A stretch of DNA of 15,302 nucleotides, from assembly GCF_000250875.1 (NCBI RefSeq), contig NZ_JH605000.1:18652-33953 (forward strand), read 5' to 3'. Both the position numbers and the translations under genes were made by a program. The stretch comes from Sutterella parvirubra YIT 11816. Lineage in GTDB: Bacteria; Pseudomonadota; Gammaproteobacteria; Burkholderiales; Burkholderiaceae_F. Positions 7,598 through 12,831 of this stretch are shown here, in pieces. The notes beneath the pieces were generated by a model. The model did not search any database, had not been told where the DNA came from, and saw only the letters and a program-made list of their open reading frames with translations. Numbering within the stretch: position 1 is the first letter of the stretch; each line of letters opens with the position of its first letter.

Positions 7598-8098
7598 TCA
7601 CGCTTCGTCGGCCTTAGCGGCCTTCCCGGCCTTCTCCGCCGCCGACCACATTCGGAAGGGCCGGACCGAGAGTTCGCTGTTGTAGTAGCGGGGAACGCCC
7701 GTCACCTCCGCGCCCAGCCACGCCGGGCGCTCGAACGCTTCGTCGGGGGACGTCAATTCCACTTCCGCGACGACGAGTCCGGCGTTCTCACCCTCGAAGA
7801 CGTCCACTTCCCAGACGTGCGCCCCGACGGGGACGCGTCGGCGCGTCTTCTCCACGACGCCCGGCACCATGGCGAGCATCGCGCGGGCCTCGTCCGCGGG
7901 GATCCCGTACTCAAATTCCGGGCGCGAGAGGCCGTCGCCGCGGCCCTTTACGGTGAGCCAGGCGTGCCCGCCCGAGACGCGCACGCGCACCGTGGCGGCG
8001 TCGCCCCTCGCGAGGTAGCCCTGCGCCATGGGTTGAGGCACCGCCCTCTCCCACGCACCCGGCTTCACCAGGAATTTGCGTTCGATCTCAACGCCCAT
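7598..8098 (-). CDS. CYTH-domain phosphatase (triphosphate tunnel metalloenzyme)
   Basis: A 166-residue protein made almost wholly of a CYTH domain. The diagnostic ExExK motif is at the N-terminus (GVEIERKFLV; Glu4, Glu6, Lys8), followed by the tunnel-strand motifs 'ATVRVRVSGGHAWLTVKG', 'EFEYGIP', a 'KTRRRVP' basic strand, 'WEVDVFEGENAGLVVAEVEL' and the final 'YYNSELS'. Small bacterial members of this size hydrolyse inorganic tripolyphosphate or similar substrates with a divalent metal; CyaB-type adenylate cyclase or thiamine-triphosphatase activity cannot be excluded. The start lies 13 bp after the stop of the AbrB-type gene, with a purine-rich GAGAGAGAG ahead of it, so the two are one operon. 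The last 15 residues are an Ala/Lys-rich tail outside the domain. Confidence 0.88.
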   Translation of the reverse strand: MGVEIERKFLVKPGAWERAVPQPMAQGYLARGDAATVRVRVSGGHAWLTVKGRGDGLSRPEFEYGIPADEARAMLAMVPGVVEKTRRRVPVGAHVWEVDVFEGENAGLVVAEVELTSPDEAFERPAWLGAEVTGVPRYYNSELSVRPFRMWSAAEKAGKAAKADEA

Positions 8099-8111
8099 TC
8101 TTCACTCTCTC

Positions 8112-8345
8112 TCAAATCCCGCCCGCAAGGAGCGCCAGGACGCCGCCCCCGAGGCGGCGGTTCGCCGCCTGCGGCGCGCGGCGCACCGCGCGGCGCGGCG
8201 TGCGGCTCTCGGCCTTCCGGAGCGTCACGGAACCGTCCGCACCCACGGCGAACTCCACGCTGGATTCGCCACCCTCCAAGCCCAGCAGCTCACGAATTTC
8301 CTTCGGAATGGTGACCTGGCCCTTGACCGTCAGACGATGCTGCAT
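8112..8345 (-). CDS. AbrB/MazE/SpoVT-type DNA-binding protein
   Basis: A 77-residue protein. Residues 1-45 form a swapped-hairpin AbrB domain (MQHRLTVKGQVTIPKEIRELLGL, then 'VEFAVGADGSVTLRKAE'). Such proteins are either transition-state regulators or antitoxins that repress their own operon. The start at 8345 was chosen because GAGGAG lies 9 bp upstream and the domain begins at this Met; an in-frame ATG 72 bp further up (8417) would add residues unlike the family. The C-terminus is Arg/Ala-rich and ends in a short hydrophobic stretch 'GGGVLALLAGGI', so no obvious toxin-neutralising tail is seen. The only operon partner is the CYTH gene; no toxin-like gene is adjacent. Confidence 0.85.
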   Translation of the reverse strand: MQHRLTVKGQVTIPKEIRELLGLEGGESSVEFAVGADGSVTLRKAESRTPRRAVRRAPQAANRRLGGGVLALLAGGI

Positions 8346-8372
8346 CTTCAAATACTCCTCTTTAGCCGTCTT

Positions 8373-8385
8373 CGACACCGTGTCG
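8373..8385. promoter_or_regulatory. Palindromic site upstream of the AbrB-type gene
   Basis: CGACACCGTGTCG is a 13-bp palindrome with 5-bp arms around CCG, 28 bp upstream of the AbrB start codon. AbrB/MazE proteins often bind such sites to repress their own genes; that role is inferred here. Confidence 0.35.
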
Positions 8386-8450
8386 GGCGCGGCAATCCGG
8401 AAAACAAATCCGCCCATGACTATCTTTCGTACCCCAGGGACGCGGGCATG

Positions 8451-8489
8451 AAAAAACCTCCCGCGTCCGATGTTCGACTGCGAGAGGTT
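8451..8489 (-). terminator. Intrinsic terminator upstream of the AbrB/CYTH operon
   Basis: On the minus strand AACCTCTCGC (8489-8480) pairs with GCGGGAGGTT (8464-8455), 10 bp with one wobble and a 15-nt loop, then runs into TTTT. No coding sequence ends here. It lies behind the T6-ended hairpin of the RNA candidate at about 8510-8660, so it is either a second stop for that RNA or a leader terminator for the AbrB gene. Confidence 0.6.
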
Positions 8490-8509
8490 CCGTCAGCGTC
8501 GCGGCGCCG

Positions 8510-8662
8510 CCCCGGAAAAAAGGCGTCGTCTCACGACGTGTCCCGTTTCTTTGCCGGCACCGCGTGCCGGCCACATCCGCTCAATGAAGAGCTTTCCACC
8601 TTGCCCGGGAAGGCAGGTTGGCGTGGGGAGAGGACCCCACCTCGCAATGTCGCACGAGGTCC
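8510..8662 (-). ncRNA. Candidate structured small RNA of unknown family
   Basis: The minus strand reads as a series of compact hairpins with little single-stranded DNA between them: ACCTCG/CGAGGT (8660-8655 with 8644-8639), GTGGGG/CCCCAC around a 6-nt loop (8640-8623), a bulged stem over 8621-8596, a perfect 8-bp GCCGGCAC/GTGCCGGC stem (8571-8553), and CGTCGT/ACGACG (8538-8524), which is followed by a run of six T (8521-8516) like an intrinsic terminator. A -10-like TAGAAT lies at 8668-8663, close to the 5' end. No convincing reading frame covers it. I looked for hallmark strings of SRP RNA, RNase P RNA, tmRNA and 6S RNA and saw none. The ends are estimates. Confidence 0.4.
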
Positions 8663-8736
8663 ATTCTAGGGGCAAGTACGGACGGTCGTGGGCAGTCATA
8701 CCGCAAACGCGGGATGAGAAAGCACCTAACGTCCTC

Positions 8737-8780
8737 ATCCGATGACCATCCTGGACTCATCCGGGACTCGTCCGGGGCTC
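8737..8780. repeat. Four 11-bp imperfect tandem repeats
   Basis: Units start at 8737, 8748, 8759 and 8770: ATCCGATGACC, ATCCTGGACTC, ATCCGGGACTC and GTCCGGGGCTC. RTCC opens each unit. Eleven bases is about one DNA turn, so the copies face the same side of the helix. They lie upstream, in minus-strand sense, of the RNA candidate. Confidence 0.6.
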
Positions 8781-8836
8781 CCCGGAACAGCTCCCGCCAC
8801 CTCTTCCGGCTCTCCCGACGGATGCGCGGGGCGAAG

Positions 8837-8867
8837 AAAAGGGAGGCATCCTCGGTGGGATCCTCCC
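8837..8867 (-). terminator. Rho-independent terminator of the RhlE-type helicase gene
   Basis: On the minus strand GGGAGGATCC (8867-8858) pairs with GGAT and CCTCCC (8851-8841, one bulged G), then TTTTCTTC. It begins about 30 bp after the helicase stop codon. Confidence 0.78.
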
Positions 8868-8897
8868 TCTTTCCTTTCCTGCGCTTTCCAGAGCGGC

Positions 8898-10817
8898 TTA
8901 GTCGGCCTTGGGCGCTTCCGCGGACTCTGCGGCTTCCTTGGCTTCAGGAGCCTTGGCGGGCTCTTCGGCAGCCTTCGGCGCCTTCTTCGCGCGGGGCTTC
9001 GTTTCGATCTGAACGAGGGGCTCCTCGGCTTCCGCCGGCTTCGCCGTCTTCCTGGGGCGGCGCGGGCGGCGGGGCTTTTCAGCCTTCTTGGCTTCTTCAG
9101 CCTTTTCGGCTTCCAACGCGTCGGCCGCCTTCACCGCGGCGGGCACGGTTTCGATCTGTTCGAGCTTGGGCTCGTCCTGCGCGGGGGCGGGAGCGGCTTC
9201 AGCCGTTTCGACGACCGCCGGGGCGGCCTGTTCGACCTGTTCGGCCTTTTCAGCCTTGGGGGCTTCAGCGGCGGCGCGGGCGGCCTCGGCCGCCTCCGCC
9301 GCCTTCTTGGCGGCGAGCTCGGCTTCCTGCTGAGCTTTGAGTTCCGCTTCCTTCTGGGCGGCCGCGGCGGCTTCCGCCTCGCGGCGACGGCGTTCCGTGC
9401 TGCGCTCGAACATGAAGCCCCCGAGAAGCGCCGCCACGGGGCGCTTCTTTTCGCGGCGCTCGAGGTACGCGGGCTGCGGGGCGGCGGCGCGCTCCTGACG
9501 GGCGCTGCGCTCGACGTAGGGCATGTCGAAGAGCGGATCGCGGTGACGGTGCGCGGGCGGCACGTAGGCACGGGCGCGCTCGCGGGCGAGGCGTTCGTCC
9601 TCGGGGGTGTCGACGCGGTCGACGTTCTGGTTCCTGCGGAAGGCGTTGCGGCGGCCGCGCGCCATGGGCTCGACCGAGACCGGCTTGAAGGTCTGTTTCG
9701 TGAGCTTCTCGATCGCTTCGACCAAGCGGGCGTCGCCCGGGGTCGAGAGCATCACCGCGACGCCCTTCGAACCGGCGCGGCCCGTGCGGCCGATGCGGTG
9801 CACGTAGTCTTCCGCGCTGTAGGGGACGTCGTAGTTGATGACGAAGGGGAGTTCCTTGATGTCGAGGCCGCGGGCGGCGACGTCGGTGGCGACCAAAACG
9901 TGGATCGCGCCCGACTTGAAGCCGTCCAACGCGACCTGACGCTCTTCCTGCGTCTTGTCGCCGTGAATGGCGTCGGCGTTGATCCCGACGCGCTCCAGCG
10001 TCCTCGCGAGGCGTCGGCAGGTGATCTTGGCGTTCACGAAGACGAGCACCTGCGTCAAGGGGCCGCCTTCGGGGCCGCGCGTACGCAGCATGTCGATCAG
10101 AACGTCCGTCTTGTCGCGCTCGGTGACGGCGAGGAGCTCCTGCGTCACCGTGGCGGCCGTCTGGTTCTGACGCGCCACCTTGATGACGGCGGGATCGGGC
10201 TTCAAAAAATTCTTCGCGAGCTTCGTGATCTCTTCCGAGAAGGTCGCCGAGAACATCAGGCTCTGGCGGGTCTTGGGAAGAAGCTGCAGGATCCGCGAGA
10301 TGTCCGGCAGGAACCCCATGTCGAGCATGCGGTCGGCTTCGTCCAGAACGACGATCTCAACCTGCGAGAGGTTGACGCTCTTCTGCGCAACGTGGTCCAA
10401 GAGGCGGCCCGGGGTGGCGGTCAGGACCTCGATCCCGCGGCGGAGCATGTCCGCCTGCGGACGGATGTCGACGCCGCCGTAGACGACGCCCACGCGAAGG
10501 GGCGTGTCGGCCGCATAGGCCGTGAGGTTGTCGGAGACCTGGTCCGCGAGCTCACGCGTCGGCGTGAGAATGAGCGCGCGCACGGGGTGGCGCGCCGGGG
10601 ACATCGAGGTGTTCGCCTTCGGGAGGATGCGCGCCAAAAGCGGCAGACCGAACCCGGCCGTCTTGCCGGTACCCGTCTGCGCCGCGCCCATCACGTCCCC
10701 GCCTTTCAGAACGACGGGGATCGCCTGCGTCTGAATCGGCGTGGGTTCGCTGTAGCCCATGCGGGCGATGGCGGAGAGAATGCGGGGGTCGAGACCGAAG
10801 GATTCGAACGATGTCAT
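8898..10817 (-). CDS. rhlE: RhlE-type DEAD-box ATP-dependent RNA helicase
   Basis: A 639-residue RNA helicase that unwinds RNA duplexes with ATP; RhlE-type enzymes act in ribosome assembly and RNA decay. The motifs are complete and in order: a Q motif with Phe7 and Gln29 (EPTPIQ), Walker A AQTGTGKT at residues 46-53, PTRELA at 86-91, TPGRLLD at 135-141, DEAD at 159-162, SAT near 195, then in the second RecA domain 'HGDKTQEER', 'TDVAARGLDI' and 'HRIGRTGRAG'. From about residue 380 the core gives way to a basic segment and then a long low-complexity tail rich in Ala, Glu and Lys with Pro-Arg clusters, ending in KAPEAKEAAESAEAPKAD. The tail accounts for over a third of the protein. The ATG at 10815-10817 matches the family start; the ribosome-binding site is weak. 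It lies downstream of a tRNA with no clear terminator between them. Confidence 0.93.
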   Translation of the reverse strand: MTSFESFGLDPRILSAIARMGYSEPTPIQTQAIPVVLKGGDVMGAAQTGTGKTAGFGLPLLARILPKANTSMSPARHPVRALILTPTRELADQVSDNLTAYAADTPLRVGVVYGGVDIRPQADMLRRGIEVLTATPGRLLDHVAQKSVNLSQVEIVVLDEADRMLDMGFLPDISRILQLLPKTRQSLMFSATFSEEITKLAKNFLKPDPAVIKVARQNQTAATVTQELLAVTERDKTDVLIDMLRTRGPEGGPLTQVLVFVNAKITCRRLARTLERVGINADAIHGDKTQEERQVALDGFKSGAIHVLVATDVAARGLDIKELPFVINYDVPYSAEDYVHRIGRTGRAGSKGVAVMLSTPGDARLVEAIEKLTKQTFKPVSVEPMARGRRNAFRRNQNVDRVDTPEDERLARERARAYVPPAHRHRDPLFDMPYVERSARQERAAAPQPAYLERREKKRPVAALLGGFMFERSTERRRREAEAAAAAQKEAELKAQQEAELAAKKAAEAAEAARAAAEAPKAEKAEQVEQAAPAVVETAEAAPAPAQDEPKLEQIETVPAAVKAADALEAEKAEEAKKAEKPRRPRRPRKTAKPAEAEEPLVQIETKPRAKKAPKAAEEPAKAPEAKEAAESAEAPKAD

Positions 10818-10927
10818 CAGCAGGCTTGACGCGCCCGGGAGACCTCCGGCGGGCCGGTTCCCTCATTCGCGGAAACGGGGTCGCCGAGATCGGCCGAACG
10901 TTGGAAGACGTAATGAAGAATGGGGAG

Positions 10928-11004
10928 TGGTAGGCCCGCTGGGGCTCGAACCCAGGATGCACGGATTATGAGTCCGCTGCCTTAACCGACTTGGCTACAG
11001 GCCC
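10928..11004 (-). tRNA. tRNA with CAT anticodon, probably tRNA-Ile2 (lysidine-modified)
   Basis: The 77-nt minus-strand cloverleaf has acceptor GGGCCTG pairing with CGGGCCT, including a G1-U72 and a U6-G67 wobble, discriminator A, and encoded CCA at 10930-10928. The anticodon stem is GCGGA/TCCGT, the loop CTCATAA gives anticodon CAT, and the T-arm is CTGGG-TTCGAGC-CCCAG. CAT can mean initiator Met, elongator Met or Ile2. The consecutive C4-G69 and C5-G68 pairs are those known to guide TilS to tRNA-Ile2 in E. coli, and E. coli elongator Met lacks them, so Ile2 is favoured. A non-pairing 1-72 end typical of initiator tRNA is absent. Confidence 0.85.
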
Positions 11005-11010
11005 ACTCGC

Positions 11011-11046
11011 TTGATCGATGTTGATCGAAGCGGGTAATTGTACCCG
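11011..11046 (-). promoter_or_regulatory. Promoter region of the CAT tRNA with nested repeats
   Basis: On the minus strand TACAAT (11042-11037) is a good -10, about 33 bp before the tRNA; the -35 is weak. The -10 is embedded in a perfect inverted repeat, CGGGTA-ATTG-TACCCG (11031-11046). Between it and the tRNA, TTGATCGA occurs twice in direct orientation (11011-11018 and 11021-11028), 10 bp apart. Confidence 0.5.
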
Positions 11047-11084
11047 ATATGGCTGAGGGCCAAAAACCTGCGGCGGAAAGAATT

Positions 11085-11138
11085 GTCCGGACGGTCCGGA
11101 CGTTGCGGACATGTCGGACATTGCGACCGGTCCGACGG
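11085..11138. repeat. Six degenerate 9-bp tandem repeats
   Basis: Units begin every 9 bp from 11085: GTCCGGACG twice, TTGCGGACA, TGTCGGACA, TTGCGACCG and GTCCGACGG. The first two units contain the palindrome GTCCGGAC. The array lies between the minus-strand tRNA promoter and the plus-strand promoter of the ATPase gene. A 9-bp unit would also give a three-residue peptide repeat, but no start signal supports translation. Confidence 0.6.
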
Positions 11139-11200
11139 GCAGGCAGACCCGCTCCTTCCCGCTCCCGCTTCACCGGCATGCGGGCTGTTGGCGGCCGTCG

Positions 11201-11206
11201 TATGAT
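11201..11206 (+). promoter_or_regulatory. Possible -10 box for the DUF234-type ATPase gene
   Basis: TATGAT in the context CGTATGATG, 32 bp before the ATG at 11238. No clear -35 is visible. The hexamer matches the one ahead of the aldehyde dehydrogenase. Confidence 0.3.
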
Positions 11207-11237
11207 GAAAGCTCATCACCACCCATTGGAGACCGCC

Positions 11238-12658
11238 ATGACGCGCACCCCTCGTTCATGGGAACTCAAGGCGCTCGAAGAGCGCTTCGCCTCGGACCAC
11301 GCCGCGTCGGGAAGGCCACGCTGTTGCGTGAATTCTTCCGGGGAAAGAGAGGTGCCTGCTTCACGGGGCTTGAAGGCGGCGCGCAGACGAACCTCCGGGG
11401 CTTGAGCGCCGCCCTTTTCTCGGGCTTCGGCTTCAGCCCTCCCTACGGCGTCTTCCTCAGTTTCGAGCAGGCGCTCGAGTACGCGTTCGAGCAGAGCCTT
11501 GAGGAGCGCACCGTGCTCATCCTCGACGACTACCAGCTGCTCGTCCGGGCGGATCCTTCGGTTTCGTCGATCCTTCAGCACCTCATCGACCGTCACAAGG
11601 ACGCTTCGAAACTCATGCTCCTCATCTGCGGCGCACCGGTCGACTGGATGGAAGCGAACGTGATGGGCTACTGCGCCGCGCTCTACGGTCGTCGGACGGG
11701 GCAGCTCCGCGTCAACCCCCTCGGTTTCTTCGAAGCGCGAAGGCTCCTCCCGAGCCTACCTCCCGAGGACGCCGCCATCCTCTACGGCTCGGTGGGCGGG
11801 ATGCCGCGGCACCTCGCCAGGTTTGCGGGCGAAGCCTCCGCCGCGGAGGCGCCCCGGAAGCACTGGTTCTCGACCGACGGCTGCTTCTTCGGCGAAGCGA
11901 TGGCGGTGCTCCGCCAGGAAGTCCGGGCCCTTCCGACCTACGTCGACACGCTCGCGGCACTCGCGAACGGTTCCTCGTGCCTCGCCGACATCGCCCGGCA
12001 GACGAAGCGGCCGACGGCGGCCGTCATCAAGACGCTCGCCGCCTTGGAGGTGTTGGACATCGTCAGAAAGGAGACGCCCCTGGGCGCGCGGATCTCCCGT
12101 CAACCGCGCTGGCGCATCGCGGACGACATGTTCCGGTTTTGGTTCCGGTTCATCCTGATGGACGCCGACCGCATCGCCGACATGGGGCCGGAGGCCTATC
12201 TGGAGAGCGTGTCGCGGGCGCTCGAAAAATTCATGGCGCCCGTCTTCGTGCGGATCTGCACGGAATACCTTTGGCACTGCAGACGGCTGGAGAAGGCGCC
12301 GGTCCCCTTCCGGTCCGCTCGGCGGTGGTGGGGAAGGGACGAGCGCACGAAGACCGAGGTGGAGATCGACATCGTCGCGGAGACCGGGGACGACCGGACG
12401 CTCTTCGGCGCATGCTGCTGGACGGAGAAACCCGTGACCGAGCACGTCCTCCTGGAGCTCGACGACCTCTCCCAGCACCACTTCCGCTGCCGGGAGCGGC
12501 ACCTTTGGATCTTCTCCCGGGCGGGCTTCACCGAGACGTGCGTGGAGGTTGCGAAGCGGAGGCCGAACGTGCGGCTCGTCACGTTTGCGGAGATGGTGCG
12601 GGAGGTCGAGGCCTACGAGGCCTTCAAGGCCTCTGACTCCGACGATCCGGACGCGTGA
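11238..12658 (+). pseudogene. DUF234-type ATP-binding protein, frameshifted and degenerate
   Basis: The family joins an archaeal-type AAA ATPase domain to a winged helix and a C-terminal DUF234 nuclease-like domain. The natural start is the ATG at 11238, with GGAG 7 bp upstream, and it reads MTRTPRSWELKALEERFASD. The rest (GPRRVGKATLLREFF and onward, 11294-12658) lies in a different frame. The strand before the P-loop (usually like xxFVVLYG) is missing, so about 25 bp seem to have been lost. The Walker A Ser/Thr is Ala (GKAT) and Walker B reads LILDDYQ. The DUF234 part is recognisable (DDMFRFWFRF, RRWWGRDE, EIDIVAE), but the usual GECKW reads GACCW, losing the Glu and Lys of the nuclease-like centre. 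Re-initiation at the in-frame ATG at 11258 is possible but has no ribosome-binding site. I read it as a decaying gene. Confidence 0.72.
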
Positions 12659-12678
12659 GGGGCGGTCCGACTGGCTTT

Positions 12679-12726
12679 GCTCACTCATGATTCAGTGACT
12701 CAAGATTCACTGATTTATGGGTGAGC
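12679..12726. repeat. AT-rich 48-bp interrupted palindrome
   Basis: GCTCACTCAT (12679-12688) pairs with ATGGGTGAGC (12717-12726, one wobble). After a 3-nt mismatch, TCAGTGA (12692-12698) pairs with TCACTGA (12707-12713) around an 8-nt loop. The inner part also carries GAYTCA three times (12689, 12697 and 12704). It is much richer in A+T than its surroundings and has no T-run. Confidence 0.6.
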
Positions 12727-12772
12727 AGCGCGCGGGGCGGCAACCTGCGGGCGGGCGCAGGCCCGACCCAAC

Positions 12773-12807
12773 AAAAACCCGCCGGGTCTTTCGACAACCG
12801 GCGGGTT
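12773..12807 (-). terminator. Rho-independent terminator after the downstream sigma-70 gene
   Basis: On the minus strand AACCCGCCGG (12807-12798) pairs with CCGGCGGGTT (12785-12776) around a 12-nt loop, followed by TTTG. It starts 25 bp after the stop codon. The plus-strand side is followed by TTCTTGG, so it may also serve the convergent ATPase gene weakly. Confidence 0.8.
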
Positions 12808-12831
12808 CTTGGTTCATGGCGTCAGCCTTGA

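Noticed and set aside
8346..8417. Upstream ATG (8417) as the start of the AbrB-type protein
   Set aside because: The extra 24 residues do not resemble the family, and the strong GAGGAG site lies just before the internal ATG at 8345.
8438..8489. A classical transcription attenuator before the AbrB gene
   Set aside because: The competing arm is downstream of the T-run, so RNA polymerase would already have passed the decision point.
8510..8662. Identity of the structured RNA as SRP, 6S, RNase P or tmRNA
   Set aside because: The hallmark strings of these RNAs, such as GGAAGGAAGCAGC for SRP RNA or GAGGAAAGTCCGGGC for RNase P RNA, are not present on either strand.
8493..8738. An 81-codon minus-strand open frame across the RNA candidate
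   Set aside because: It has no good ribosome-binding site, no recognisable domain, and spans several perfect stems and the -10-like box, which fits an RNA better than a protein.
8742..10829. A 695-codon plus-strand open frame opposite the RhlE-type helicase
   Set aside because: It is an antisense shadow of the helicase; its apparent Gly/Phe/Leu repeats mirror the Ala/Glu-rich tail on the other strand.
11111..11257. An intact DUF234-type ATPase beginning at 11111 in the P-loop frame
   Set aside because: The residues before the P-loop in this frame do not resemble the family, whereas the alternative frame from 11238 matches it and has a ribosome-binding site.
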